A stretch of 64,000 nt of DNA from Chelydra serpentina (taxonomy: Eukaryota; Chordata; Testudines; Chelydridae): positions 44,676,001-44,740,000 of the forward strand of contig JBAIAC010000004.1 of assembly GCA_037349315.1 (NCBI GenBank), read 5' to 3'. Under the pieces are notes generated by a model, which searched no databases, was not told where the DNA came from, and saw only the letters and a program-made list of their open reading frames with translations. Within the stretch, counting starts at the first letter, position 1. Each line of letters begins with the position of its first letter. Shown one piece after another: positions 1 through 12,298 of this stretch. Both the position numbers and the translations under genes were made by a program.

Positions 1-1390
1 GTAGGTGCTTCAGCATCTAGGCCTTATAGGTGCTAGCCCTGGTGAGTCCCAATAACCACTCAGACACATGGCTGAGTGAAAAGGTCTTTTACTAGGATTG
101 GCAGGAAAGGGAAAGGTTGCAAATATCCTAGGTACAGAGACTTTAACAGTTATCATTCAAAGTGAGCCATAGTGGTAAATGTTTGGGTCCCTGGGGCAGT
201 CCAACTGAGAGTTAGGGCTCTTTACACTAGTGTCTTGGGTGTCTTCTCCAATCCCAAGCATTCACATTTTCAGATTTCCAAGCCAGACTCAGTTAGTATC
301 TTTCATTGGGGCCCCTGTGCACTAGCTCACTGCCCAGCCACTGCTGCTCCCCCGTAAGTCCCACACAGACCTGAACCCAGCAGTGATGGCTGGCGTTCAC
401 AGCCTATTCCATATGTGGCTCTCGCCACAGTTCCTGAGTCCATGGGGCTCCCACTCCCAAACAAAGTCATCCACTTCCTGCTTCAGGAGCTTTCCTTTTA
501 TTTGGCTACAGGAGGGGAAGTGTAATGGAGGAGGGGTGAATGGGAAACATAGCCCCTCCTTAGCCAGGAGGAACGGATGTACAGTGGGGATGGGACTGAA
601 GAGAGTTGTGGTCCCTGCTTTGCAGATCCATAACAATGTTTTGGTAAGAAATGTTTAGGATTTGTGATTATTCTTTGTCTTTGTTTTCATAACTGAAAAT
701 ATATCTTTCAGCAACGGCAGATGCATACAAATCTTCTTACAAAGAATTGCCCCCTTTCAAAATGACTACCATCCCCTCTATGGGACTAAAGCCACAGTTT
801 CCCTCAGTTAAGGTGCATTCTTTCAAAATGGCTCCTGCTTCCCATTGTTTCCAGCAACAGTAAAGCAGGAGCTATATTTACAGACTGTGCCCTCAGTCCT
901 GTTGAGAACAGTGGAAGATAGATGCTCTTCCCAAAATGGTGGCCTAACTGTGGGCAAGTTATGACCTCAATCCTGCAGACAATGATGACAGATGGCAGTC
1001 ATTCTGAAAGAGGGCAGTTCCACATAGAACGCTCTGTGATAGGATATTATTTGTCTGCCCCTACTGAAGAAGAAACTTTCAGTTTTGAATAACGGAGAAA
1101 TTACCATTGATCCTAAAAGTGCCTTCCTACACTAAGCTGTCTTCTTCTGCATCACTCTGTTATTAAGATCATGCAGGAGAAAGAAACAGGTACCTTCAAT
1201 TGTGTCACTCACTGTAATAGGGAGGACTCACTGCCAAAGCACTCCCTTTCACTGGGACACGGTGTTGCTGGGGTTCATTCTTCCACTCTAGTGCCGCAGA
1301 TGGCTGGTTCTGCAGCCATCTGAGTCTTCCATGGCCCAGCCCTCCAGCAAGGTCACCTTTCAAGTTCAGTCCCCTTCCAGGGTAACAAGA
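1..1390. other. Unassigned intergenic DNA
   Basis: I recognise no gene here. The stretch has ordinary base composition and no reading frame with protein-like content. Parts may belong to the LTR-like block that follows, but I could not define a boundary or a target-site duplication. Confidence 0.5.
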
Positions 1391-1394
1391 GGCC

Positions 1395-1949
1395 AACTAA
1401 TCAACCAAACAAATGGTGCTTCTGCCCTTGGACTAGTCTTCAGCCTGCCTTTCCTGACTCTGACCTAGAGAGCTGACTTCCAGATTGCTTCCCCTGGAGT
1501 CCTCCTGACAGGATATTACTCACTGAAGTGCCCTGCTCTTCACCCCTACTCCCAGGCCCTGCAGAGCTCTTCTTTGTGCCTTTAACTGAGCACTGCCTCC
1601 CAGAGCTTTTCCTCTGGAGGCTCTTCTTCCTGGCAGGTTCACAATGACTTCCCTTCCCTGGGACTCTGGCAGCTTCTCCTAGTGACCTCCGTGCTTCCTA
1701 CAGACTATACTTCAGAACCTCCCATAGGAGCCTAACCTGCTCCTTGTGTTTTCTTCTCCCAGCATGAGCCTCCTGCTCTCTGCATCATCTTCCACAGGTT
1801 AATCCTTAACTGTGTTCTCTCTGCCCTTTTTATGAAGCCCAGGTATTCCCAGGCTAACACCTACCCCACTTGTCCTGCAACCTCAGGCTGGGAGGCAGCT
1901 TATTATGGCTGCCCCACTTCCTCTTAAAGTGGGGCCAGTCATCCTGTTA
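1395..1949 (-). repeat. Possible LTR-type repeat, 5' part
   Basis: On the reverse strand the block would begin at 1949 with TGTAACAGGATGACTGG. It has a CATAAAAAGGG sequence (about 1825-1836) where a TATA box would lie in an LTR promoter. No matching CA end or flanking duplication was found, so the lower boundary is a guess. It could also be another kind of repeat. Confidence 0.33.
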
Positions 1950-1959
1950 CACCCAGTAC

Positions 1960-2200
1960 CGTCAGCCCCAAACATTCAAAAAGCAAGAATCAGGACCCCA
2001 AAAATCATGATATTGGCTTTAAAATAATTTTATATTATTTTTATTTGCCTTCTGGATTTTGAGCCTCTAGGATACAGGCAGGTCACATTTTCTAGCTTTT
2101 ATCCACAAGCACGAGGGCTAGGAGCATACTTTTTATAAACAGAGGCTGATAGTCTCACAAAATCACTCCAGGAGCTGCAGCTTGAAGAAAAACACTTGAC
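1960..2200. repeat. Interspersed repeat remnant
   Basis: Phrases such as the one around 2048-2070 (TGCCTTCTGGATTTTGAGCC) resemble a common old sauropsid repeat that I know only from memory. No termini are visible. From 2200 to 2700 I see nothing further. Confidence 0.38.
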
Positions 2201-2699
2201 TTGCAGTAACATGGTGAGAGTTTGCAACACAGCAATATAAATGCTGTTAAAGTTCTTAAAAGACCCATGTTTAATTACATTTACATAAACTAATTAACCA
2301 ATTTACTTGTAAATTATCAGAAAATTCATTCTATATTCAAGAGTAAGTGCTGTAATTTTGGGGCGGAGATGCTGTATTCCTCATACATTAAAAAACGGTT
2401 GAATCCCCGTGTTAAGTACAAAACTAAACTCAACTTTAACTCCGGAACCATAAGGAGCACTTCTATATTTGGAATAATGTTAAGATACTTCCTTTCTGAG
2501 GCTAAGACCACTCTGGCTGCTAAGAAAAGTTGATACAAAGCTGGACAAAGGGTTTCAACCAGTGTCTATGCCATCATCACAGCCAAATAAAATAAGTTCT
2601 CGGGTGAAATTAATATACTTGTTAAAGATATTAGAAGAGCAAAATGTGTTGTGGACAAATGAACATTTGGTAATATAATGTTTCCACCAGGTCTGATCT

Positions 2700-2842
2700 A
2701 TTTGCTGGTTTTTAAGAACAGGTTAGATAAATAGCTGTCAGGGATGGTCTAGGTTTACTTGGTCCTGCCTCAGTGCAGGGAGCTGTACTGGATGACCTCC
2801 TGAGGTCCCTTCCAGCCCCACATTGCTATGAATCTCTATTAC
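2700..2842 (+). mobile_element. CR1 LINE 3'-end fragment
   Basis: The text runs from TTTTTAAGAACAGGTTAGA to GATGACCTCCTGAGGTCCC (about 2790-2808) and CTTCCAGCCCC. This is the conserved last 140 bp of CR1 elements in sense orientation. The body of the LINE is missing, as is usual for 5'-truncated CR1 insertions. Confidence 0.75.
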
Positions 2843-2879
2843 CAGTTTTGCTATAGCCTCTCCAGCATGAAACAGAATA

Positions 2880-3707
2880 TATAGTTGTACCAATCTTGAA
2901 GAAGGGAGATCGTGCCAGTCCAAATAATCATAGAGTTATGGGCTTATTGCCAGTACCAGGAAAAATCATGATGAAAGTAATTGTCAACAGATTAAGGCCA
3001 GTTTTAGAGGAAGTAGCAGGCAAGGAACAGTGTGGCTTCAGACCCGGCTGAAGTTGCATCGATCAGATATTCACACTCCAACAGCTGATGGAAAAAGAGA
3101 TGTTAAAGATGTTTGCTGTTTATTCCATCAACTTCACAAAGGCATTCGATTCAGTTTGAAGGGAAGCATTATGGAAAGTAGCAAAATCATATGGTATTCC
3201 AGATAAGATAATTGCAATTACAAAGGTTATGTCCGAAGACTCGTGTAGTGCCGTAAGCCAATTAAGCATCTGCTTCAAGTCAAAGTTTGGTGCAAGACAA
3301 AGGGACATCCAATCACCATCACTTTTCATCATGTTCTTCGACCGGACATTAAAAATGTTAGATGAGTTGGAGGGCATGCCATTGGCTGATCGAGTTAAGC
3401 TCCTTAGCTTATGTGGATGGCATTGTACAACTAGCAGACTTGTTTGAGTTAATGATGATACTCTTTGCTACCTTAGAAAAATGATGTTGTTGACTTGGAC
3501 TTACAAAAAATGCCAAGAAGACAAAGTGATTGCATCTTGGAAAAAGGAACAAAGGATAAAGTGTTGAAATGCAACAGCTATGAAGTCACAGAACAAGTAG
3601 AATCTTGTGTACCTAGGAAGCTTGATCAGCGCTGATGGTTCCATCGAGGATGAGGTTAAAAGGAGATGTGCCTTAGCTACAAGTGCTGCACAGAAACTGG
3701 TTAAATT
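2880..3707 (+). pseudogene. Non-LTR retrotransposon reverse transcriptase relic
   Basis: Reading + in shifting frames gives typical non-LTR reverse transcriptase phrases. VPILKKGD is followed by NNHRVMGLLPVPGKIM, then EQCGFRPG. After these come a variant of the motif A block (INFTKAFDSV, about 3127-3157) and a sequence close to GLTKNAKKTK (about 3500-3528). A cDNA-type continuation with an ISADGS-like phrase lies near 3630. Stops and frameshifts interrupt it repeatedly and the YXDD motif could not be found, so it is dead. The phrases differ clearly from the CR1 copies elsewhere in the window; the clade (RTE, R4 or another) is not settled. A hAT element cuts it at 3708-3715, and a similar reading may resume just after 5150. 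Confidence 0.68.
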
Positions 3708-3715
3708 ATGGACTG

Positions 3716-5142
3716 ATAAAAACTGTCAAACAATTTACAAAAATAATCGCAATTAATCACGAGATTTAAAAAATAGTCATGATTAATCACAGTTTTAAGC
3801 GCACTGTTAAATGGTAATGGGATACCATTTTACATTTATTGTAAATATTTTGGAGGTTTTTTACATTTTCAAATATACTGATTTCAGTTACAACACAGAA
3901 TATAAAGTGTACAGTGCTCGCTTTATATTATTATTTTAATACATATATTTGCACTGTAAAAAAGATAAAAGAAATAGTATATTTAATTCACCTAATACAC
4001 GTACTGTAGTGCAATCTCTTTATCGTGAGAGTGCAACTTACAAATGTAGAATTTTTTTTACATAACTGCACTCAAAAACAAAACAATGTAAAACCTTAGA
4101 GACTAGAAGTCCACTCAGTCCTACTTCATGTTCAACCAATTGCTCAGACAAACAAGTTTGTTTACATTTATGGGAGATAATGCTGCCCACTTCTTATTTC
4201 CAATATCACCTGAAAGTGAGAAGAACAGGTGTTCCCATGGCACTATCGAAGCCTGTTGCAAGGTATTTGCGTGCTAGATATGCTAAACATTCATATGCCC
4301 CACCATTCGACCCATCGTGTGTTGTTCGATTTAAGAACACTTTCACTGCAGATTTGACAAAACGCAAAGAAGGTACCACTATGAGATTTCTAAAGATAGC
4401 TACAACACTCTACCCAAGATTTAAGAATCTGAAATGCCTTCCAAAATCTGAGAGGGATGAGGTGTGGAACATGCCATCAGAAATCTTAAAAGAGCAACAC
4501 TTCGATGCAGAAACTACAGAACCCGAACCATCAAAAGAGAAAATCAACCTTCTGTTGGTGGCATCTGACTCAGATGATGAAAATGAAGGTGCGTTGGTCC
4601 ATACTGCTTTTGATCGTTATCAAGCAATACCTACCTGTTCTCATTTTTAAGTGACGTAAATACGAAACCGGCAGCATTATCTCCTGTACATGTAAACAAA
4701 CTTGTTTGTCTCAACGATTGGTTGAACAAGAAGTAGGACTGAGTGGACTTGTAGGCTCTAAAGTTTTACAATGTTTTATTTTTGAGTGCAGTTATGAAAA
4801 AAAATTCTAGATTTGTATGTTGCACTCTCATGATAAAGAAATTGCACGACAGTACTTGTATGAGGTGAATTGAAAAATACTTTTTCTTTTATCATTTTTA
4901 CAGTGCAAATATTTGTAATAAAATAATATAAAGTGAGCAGTGTACACTTTGTATTGTGTTGTAATTGAAATCAATATATTTGAAAATGTAGAAAAATATC
5001 CACAAATATTTATAATAAATTTAAATTGGTATTCTATTACTGTTTAACAGTGCAATTAAAACGGCAAATAATCACAATTAATTTTAATTGAGTTAATTTG
5101 TTTTGAGTTAATCACTTGAGTTAACTGTGATTGACAGCCCTA
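3716..5142 (+). mobile_element. hAT transposon with long inverted repeats
   Basis: The left arm (about 3716-4187) and right arm (about 4664-5142) are reverse complements over some 470 bp with moderate divergence. For example AGATAATGCTGCC near 4174 pairs with GGCAGCATTATCT near 4664, and GTTTGTTTACAT pairs with ATGTAAACAAAC. The right end ...GACAGCCCTA resembles a hAT terminus; the left end has decayed. Flanks ATGGACTG (3708-3715) and ATGAACAT (5143-5150) could be a mutated 8-bp duplication. The centre keeps only a 3' piece of a transposase gene, so this copy could move only with help from elsewhere. The match to hAT rests on the protein piece and the end sequence. Confidence 0.72.
4180..4650 (+). 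pseudogene. hAT transposase remnant
   Basis: An open frame of 156 codons contains FKNTFTADLTKRKE followed by MRFLKIATTLYPRFKNLK, LPKSERDEVW and LLVASDSDDENE. These are phrases of the middle to C-terminal part of hAT (ZBED-like) transposases, where PRFKNL marks the region after the RNase H-like core. The first 45 or so codons probably read through former non-coding sequence. The N-terminal BED finger, the catalytic residues and the C-terminal dimerisation domain are all missing, so it cannot be functional. It sits between the two inverted arms of the element. Confidence 0.65.
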
Positions 5143-5219
5143 ATGAACATTTTAAAACACTATGGATTCTTAATTTTTCCGTTAACATGTACATTTTCTC
5201 ACCGGTATATTAATCACCA

Positions 5220-5880
5220 GTAGCGGTGGCTTCTTGTACTTTCCATCAGCAACACCTTCCATCTTGTACTACTTTGGCTTCTTGTATCTTTCCATCAGCA
5301 ACACCTTAACATTTAAAAGTTATTGGTCCATCTAAAATTGCCATTCAGCATAGGCCCACTTCTGCTGTTCTAAATAAGTTTTTGGGTTGGAAGACTTTCA
5401 TAGTATCAAGAAGAAATTCTAGTACCCCATGATCAACAGCAACTTCATAAGCAACTTGTTCTTCCCCAGTCTATTTCCTGAACTGTGTTATGTTCTGATC
5501 TTTCCATCTCAGGCCACCCATTTGTAGCCACATAATCTAAACAGCATAACTCACCTGCTAAGTTCTCATGCTTCTCCACCAGCAGGAGTCCACTGATAGG
5601 CACTTGTGGGCTATTGACACAAATTAACTAGCAGAGAAAAGCTTCTTCTACATCTTCCAAATTTCCAGAATGCTGCTTTTTGTGATCAAGACTATGAGTA
5701 TTCTAGCAATCAAAAATCATTCCTTTGTTTCCTAAAATTCTTGAGTCCTGGCTTTGGCTCATATCAATATCCTGGAAATTTGATGGAGGAGTTTCTCAGT
5801 TATCAACTTATTTTAGTAACTTCAGTCTCTTCACTAAAGTTAACATAGTACAAGTACTTTTTGTCACTGCACTAACCAGC
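5220..5880 (-). pseudogene. Candidate processed pseudogene, source unknown
   Basis: On the reverse strand one frame gives a long protein-like run with few stops, including NLEDVEEAFLC, ICVNSPQVPISGLLLVEKHE and LAGELCCLDYVATNGWPEME (about 5650-5490). A second frame continues with EEQVAYEVAVDHGVLEFLLD (about 5468-5408), which suggests a single frameshift near 5470. The composition is that of a decayed coding sequence, but I cannot name the parent gene. No introns are evident. It could instead be an unfamiliar mobile-element ORF. Confidence 0.35.
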
Positions 5881-6866
5881 ACATTTTTCATATGACTACC
5901 ACCTTCCACGGGTTGGATACAGGTTTTTGTATATATGTTTGTACCCACAACAAGTATATTAACTAAAAGGTCTCTGAGTGTACTATAAGCTACACAAAGT
6001 AGGGGGAATTATGTGCTTTGCTGTCTAAAATGCTGAGTCCACTGCACCAAACATATGTTATACACTGTTCTCAGATTTCAATTGCTATACTATAGATATA
6101 CTGAAATAGGAGCTAATGCACAAGGTGAATATAAATAACATAAAGGTCTCCTGTCTTTGACTCTTCTTGAACATATCCCCCCTTCCGACCCTGTTCTGCA
6201 CAAGAGGAGGACTCAACTAGAAGAAATCTGGCCCTTCTCCTCTTGAAAATAATATTTCAGAAAGAGAAGAATCTCTTCCCTCTTGTAAGATATTTATGTA
6301 TCTACAGTGTTTGACTTCCATTTGATTACCAAGCTGCTTGAAGAGCCACTGGATTTGAAGAAAGTAAAGACAGTTGATGGACTCAGTTGTAAATTGTAAC
6401 CTTGACATCTGTTGTTTTTTCCCTCTTCCTGACCTTCACTGACTTGGCCAGATCCAACAGCTAAAAGAGTGAATTTTGATTTAGGGACATCTTTGTACAT
6501 GGACAGTTGCACTTTTATAATGTCTCTTTCTGGGTTCAGATGTGATAAGGAGGAAATGGAAACTCTCTATTTTCCAAGATATGGAGATGCAGAGGCTTGA
6601 AGTGTGCTTTCCCATTGTAGATAAGATGGGATAGTGCCCCACCTACAGGCAGCTATATGTGGGTTACTCTACTCAAATACAGCAGCCATTAATGCTTCCT
6701 GTTCTCAGCACTGGATACCTTTATCACTGATGTCTAGAAACTCCCCAGGCTCCAGGTACCTCAGAATGAGCAATAGGAGCAAGATTTTTATAGCAAAACT
6801 GGAAAGGAAATGTTGGGGAAAGGGTCAGTGTTGCCTTTTTTTCTTTGACTTCAACAGTCCTGAGAT
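5881..6866. other. Unassigned intergenic DNA
   Basis: No gene, repeat boundary or RNA gene is recognised in this stretch. Confidence 0.5.
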
Positions 6867-6867
6867 G

Positions 6868-7035
6868 GTTCCAATTATTATTTATTTGTATAATGGCAGT
6901 GCAGCGCCAGTCATTGAGCAAGACCCCGCCGTGGTAGGTGCTGTACAAAGAACAAAAAGATGGTCTCTGCCCCCAAGGAATTTACAATCTAAGTACAAGA
7001 CGAGACAGCAGGTGGATAGAGACATACAGATATAG
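6868..7035 (+). repeat. MIR-like SINE fragment
   Basis: The order TTATTTGTATAATGGCAGTG, GGTGCTGTACAAAGAACAAA, TCTGCCCCCAAGGAATTTAC and GACAGCAGGTGGATAGAGAC follows the MIR-type SINE common in amniotes. The same core recurs at 13022, 28535, 29096 and (reversed) 59355. Confidence 0.65.
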
Positions 7036-8750
7036 TGGGGGCAAGGAAACAATGTTGCTTCTCAAAATGTTGTGACATTGCACATTTCTGTTCTAACTGC
7101 CTTAGCTAAAAATGTTATGTGGACTGTTAGGAGTTGCAAACTGACTGACTTGTAGAGAAACCAGTGCTTTGAGATCCTCAGATGAAAGGCCCTAGAAAAA
7201 TCAAAACATTGTTTCTTCGTAGTGTTTTTATTTTGCTCTGCAGATTGATAGTTGTAAATCAGAGTCTAAGGCACATCATTACAGCAGTGCAGTGATGTGC
7301 ATGATGGTGTAATTTATACCTTGGACCTCATTTATCTCTCACACAAACTTTACATGGGTGTAATTCCATTGACTTTAAGGCAAAATGTAAAGTGCCCTAT
7401 GCCATTTCCCCTAGAATACTGTATGTAATACACTGTGATAAAGTTATGTAGTTATCCATGGCATTCTTGAAAGCAACTATCTATTTATGCTGTTGCTGGT
7501 TAGATGCATTTTGGGTTTTTTTTTCAAATAATTTTCATTTTGAGAATCATTGGTAGAGAACAAAGAAAAGAGAAGAAATTGAGTGTATAAAGGGTGACAA
7601 CTGTAGCTGTCTTTATTTGCTAGTTTCCTTTTTGAGCACCTGTAAATAACTTCATCACTCACATGATCTCTCTTGGCTTCCTCTGTGTACTGCTTTTATC
7701 TGCATGTGTGGCTCTATATTTGTGAGCAAAGCTGCTCTGCAAACACAGTCCATGCAGTGGAGAAGCTAGAGAATCCCCTTCCTAGCATCTGCCTTTATTA
7801 ATGAATGAACCAGCCATCTGACAGCATAAAGATCAGCTCAAACTTTCTCCTCAAGCTTGGCTGCTCCTAGTGTTCCTCTCTCGACTGTTCAGCCGTTACT
7901 TTCCTGCCAGAGGGCTGCTCCCACATCCCTGATATCCAGGCGGGATAATGAGTGACCCACCTCAGTGAATGGCCAGAATGGGGTATTTCAGGCAAACAGT
8001 GTCAGCCTGTTGCAGCATGCACAGGTATGTACGTCTTGGCCTTCCTCGTTGTAATTATAATCTTTGCTGCCTTTCCACAGTTTGTTGCATATAAGGGGTG
8101 CACATCATATGGGCTGCGATATTGCTTCTTGGCATGTGTCTGTCATCTCTGAAGGAGGGGCTCTGTGTATTCTGTGGTGCACTAGCCCTGATTTCTGTGG
8201 CATTGCAATGCTGAACTCGGTGGCACACTGAAGTTTCTGTGCCAGTCAAGTAAATTGAACGTCAGAGATTTGTACTTCATTAAATACGAAAAAGGATAAC
8301 GCAGCCCGTATAATATTCTTTGTGTTATTCATTTTGATACCAAATTTAGTGTGAGTCTCATTTTTGGAATGTTTTTCAGCGTAACTTTTCAATGTGCTGC
8401 CGAATTTTCTATTGAAAAAGTGGAACTGTGGAAATTGTCAGAGAAAGCTGGCAGGTTTTACAAGCTTGTGAAGAGGTAGTTGGGGCTTTTGGTGCAAGGA
8501 GAGAGTCAGAGGTGGGCTGGTACCCAGATTCAGCTAAAGCATATGGCAGCTACAGATCTCCGCTTTCCCTCCCACTCGTGAGCATGGCTGGGGGTGAATC
8601 AGACTGTTTGGGGTGGGGGGGGGGGCAAGTGTTGAGCTCCTCTTCTCTGCCCCAATCTAATTGGCACGATATTCAGAAAAAGTAAGGTTTGAACTTGACA
8701 CATTGAAAAATGAGAAATGGTTTCAAAAACACAGTTAACACTACGAAAAT
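7036..8750. other. Unassigned intergenic DNA
   Basis: No gene or clear repeat boundary is seen. A short G-rich run lies at about 8610-8625. Confidence 0.5.
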
Positions 8751-8751
8751 A

Positions 8752-8932
8752 AGAAAGAAAAAAAAAAGAAAGAAAAAAAAGAAAAACTTGTAGCATGAAG
8801 TGGGTACTAACCCACAAAAGCTTATGCTGAAATAAATTTGTTAGTCTCTAAGGTGCTACAAGTTTTTCTTTCTTATTTTCATTTTGCTGACACAGACTAA
8901 CACGGCTACTACACTGAAACCTACAGTTAACA
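8752..8932 (+). repeat. Turtle-type LINE/SINE 3' tail with A-rich tract
   Basis: An A/G-rich tract (8752-8785) is followed by GTGGGTACTAACCCACAAAAGC and AATTTGTTAGTCTCTAAGGTGC (around 8838-8860). It ends with CAGACTAACACGGCTACTAC. From memory this is a 3' tail shared by turtle LINEs and tRNA-derived SINEs. The 5' part of the source element is absent. Confidence 0.55.
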
Positions 8933-10976
8933 CTGTTTATTTTGTTTGCGAGATAATAAAGTTATTGATTACTGCCTGAGGTATATCTGGCTACAAAGCC
9001 AAAAGTATCTTGTGAAATGTGGTATACATCTGTTCTGACAAGTTTATTAAAATACAAACCTCAGCAAGAAAGGGATCTGTCATAAGTCTAAGTCAGGAAA
9101 GATTTATTAGACTATTATGACAATGAGGTTGGTAGTTAGTATACGAGAATGGAAAAATTCCAGGGCCCATTGTGCAAAACCCAGGAGCCCAAGTCAGTCG
9201 ACCTGGGCTCTGAGAATCATTGCCACGGATTTTTTTGCAGTGTCGACACACCCGCTGTGTGTCTAAGAGTCAGATCCTGCTAACTCTTACTCACCTGAGT
9301 AGTCCCATTAACATAAACTTCTTGATGACTTGCAGGAGTTTGTAGAATGAGTGAGGCCTTTAGATAATGTAGAAAAATACTACACTATTATCCTGCATTA
9401 TTTGACAAATAGTAAGTGATCATGTAACTAAAGACTGTTATATTCCACAGTCTGAAATGGCTCAAGGGGGCAGAATTATGACTGTGTATTCTGTCTTATC
9501 TTTTCCATTTCCTGGTTTTTGAATGTTTAACCTTGCAACCTTGGCTTAACATATTTGCTTGCATGGAATTGAATATATATTAATAATATTCACCAGCCAC
9601 ATCAAAGTTCAAACTACCTATGCAGCATGTATTCTTTATGTTTGGTTAATACTTACATATAACCTCCTCTTTGGCATGTATTGGTATCTCATTTAAACGG
9701 TATAGCGTCAGAGGAGGGCCAAGGTTTGGGTAAATTTGTGCACACTAAGGTTGTCATCTCTGAAGTACATAAAACCCAGGACATCCGGGATGATCCTGAG
9801 CTCATAACACTGGACAGCTGGCAGTGTGTACTACACACCTTTACAGATTTCCCAGGACAGCTATTACAAAAAAGGAATGATTCTGGGAAAACCTGAGACA
9901 GGTGGCAATCTTAGCATGCACACGTGCTCTTTCTCCCCACCCACCCCCGCTCTCTCTAACATCCCCCCTCCCCCATGCATTAATTTCCTTAGGAAATCTC
10001 CTTCCTAAAATAAACTTTTCACATTTAATTAACATCATTTTTATTATATGAATGTAGCAGAGATTTTTACAACTGTGCCAAATGTTGCCAGTCTCATCTC
10101 CACAAACCGTAAGGAAATGATAAACTTTAGAGAGCCTGATCATCACAACCTTCATGTAAAGTTGAAAGCCAGGCTGCAGGCATTCAAATCCACCAACCCT
10201 AAGAGGCCTTGATGGATATTCTCGAACAATACTCTCGTCTAGTCCATTCTCAGTGTGTTTCAGTAATGTGGTGCACTGCGGTAACAGCACAAACAGGAGA
10301 CCCTCTTTCACAACCACACACAAACATTCTCTGTGTGAGAAAAAGAAGCAGTAAAGAAAAGGTCAGCAGAAAAGGCCGAGGGGCAATGAGAGGTCTGAAC
10401 CCCCCAACTGAGCAAAGGGCCAGGGAAATGCTATGTGCACTGCTTGTTCTTTGCAAACTTGCTGGGGAGAAACAAACGAGTCTGACCTGTGGCTTGGCTC
10501 CTGGACTTCTGATCCCTACAGAGGTGGCTTGGGAAAGTGTAGGGGACTTCCAGAAAAGCACACTCCTCTCCCAGACGACCTATAGCCAGCAACCTTGGGG
10601 AGGCAGAGAAATACACTCCAGACTTTATCTGAGCACATCTTATCCGTTTATTTCAATCCACACTCCCCTCACCAGGAGGAGCCAGCAGTCCCCTTTTGTG
10701 ATTTGCTGCTCAGGGCAGACTCTGCCTTCTTGAGGCACAGTCCCTATCCAGGGGGTAGGATGGCTCCACATTGCACCCTACCTGGTCAGTGGCTAAATGC
10801 CAGAACTGGCCCCAAAATTCCCATGGCATTTTCCATTCTGCTCCCCAAAAGCCTGATCCAAAGCTCACTAAATTCAATGAGAATCTTTCCACTAGCTTCA
10901 GTGGGATTTTGATCAGGTGCTAAATGTATACACCAAACTACCTCCCACTTCTCATTCAAATCCTCCTAAAAACGCA
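8933..10976. other. Mostly unassigned; one MITE scrap
   Basis: About 9170-9254 (GAGCCCAAGTCAGTCGACCTGGGCTCTGAG up to a decayed GTCGACACACCCG) resembles the end of a Harbinger-type MITE. The rest shows no recognised gene or repeat boundary. Confidence 0.4.
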
Positions 10977-11375
10977 GGCCTGGTCTATACTACAGTTAGG
11001 TCGACGCAAGGCAGCATATATCGATCTAACTAAAGAAGAGTCTACACTTAAATGTGGCTCCCGCTGATTTAACTGCCCCGCTACACTGGCTTAATAACTC
11101 CACCTCCACGAGCAGCGTAGAGTCAAGGTCAATGTAATTAGGTCGACACCGGGTCAGTATAGACACTGTGTTGCTTATGTCAATGGTTACTGGCTTTCAA
11201 GAGCCATCCCACAATTCCCCACACTGATAGTACAGTCAGTACAAGCGCTCCTGATGAGGACACACACCGCCGACACAAGGAGCAAAGTGTGGACATGCAC
11301 AAGCGATGTCATTACTGCGGTGGCTGTGTGCTGACCGAAGTTAGGTCAACTTAATTGTGTAGCGTAGATATGACC
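10977..11375. mobile_element. Harbinger-type MITE
   Basis: The left end GGCCTGGTCTATACTACAG with GTTAGGTCGAC is mirrored at the right by the complement of AGGTCATATCTACGCTACAC with GTTGACCTAAC. The inverted ends carry the GTCTACACT-like core found at both ends of the complete Harbinger at 35799. There is no coding content, so the element is non-autonomous. Confidence 0.6.
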
Positions 11376-11718
11376 TCACTTCTGCTGGGTCACCTACCAG
11401 TACAAAGAGTCACATCAATTTAAAAATAACCACTGCCCTAATGTAATGGAACTGCCAAGATTTTGCATGCAACCATGTTATATTAATGCAACCCTTGTCC
11501 TTTTCTTCTCCTTTCCAGCAGGCTATGAAGTGCATGTGTTGTGGCACTTATGCTGCTTGAATGATGGAGGGAAGGGGAAAGCTTGTCAAAAATGTTCCCT
11601 TTCTTTTAAAACTGAAGTTCAATATTTTGTTTAAAAAAAATAAAATTCCCCAAAAGGCCAACTAGCTCTGGAGTTTAGAATGTGAGCTCTCTGGAGCATG
11701 GGCTGTGGGCCTGATTCT

Positions 11719-11860
11719 TAGACCTGATCTACACCTAAAACTTAGGTCAACCTAACTACATTGCTCAGGGCCATGAAAATGTTCACACCCTGTGCAACAT
11801 AATTAGGTTAACCTAACCCCCACTGTAGATACAGCTAGGTTGAAGAATTCTAGTGCCTCT
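11719..11860. mobile_element. Harbinger-type MITE fragment
   Basis: A GATCTACACCTAAAACTTAG sequence with AGGTCAACCTAAC, later facing GGTTAACCTAAC and a CACTGTAGATAC end, gives weak inverted ends of the same type as the neighbouring MITEs. Confidence 0.45.
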
Positions 11861-11863
11861 CAG

Positions 11864-12131
11864 CCCTGGTCTACACTGGGGGTGGGGATCAACGTAAGAT
11901 ACACAACTTCAACTACGAGAATAGCATAGCTGAAGTCGACGTATCTTAGGTCGACTTACCTCGCGTCCTCATGGTGCGTGGTCGACTGCCGCCGCTCCCC
12001 CCGTCAACTCCACTTCCGCCTCTCGCCATGGTGGAGTACAGGAGTCGACGGCAGAGCGATCGGGGATCGATTTATCACATCTACACTAGACGCGATAAAT
12101 TGATCCCCGATAGAGCTATCACTACCCGCCG
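11864..12131 (+). mobile_element. Harbinger-type MITE, 3' truncated
   Basis: It begins CCCTGGTCTACACT and contains an AAGTCGACGTATCTTAGGTC block. Inside it, a GATCGATTTATC arm is followed by GACGCGATAAATTGATC. The same order is seen, reversed, in the MITE at 34905-35189, so the two belong to one subfamily. The far end with the matching inverted repeat is missing after about 12131. Confidence 0.6.
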
Positions 12132-12298
12132 ACATATTAGCAAAGACACAAAGTCAATTCTCATTTACATTAAGGCCACTTTACACAACTCTAGCCACGG
12201 AAAGGAGTCTCAAAGTGGATGCAAATCAAATTGACTCCCACTGTAGAGTTCCTTGATACTGACTGATTCAGTGGTGTGAAGTGGCCTTAAAGTGACAC

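Noticed and set aside
10209..10733. 174-codon open frame on +
   Set aside because: No domain, no family resemblance and ordinary intergenic composition; longer frames occur by chance in 64 kb.
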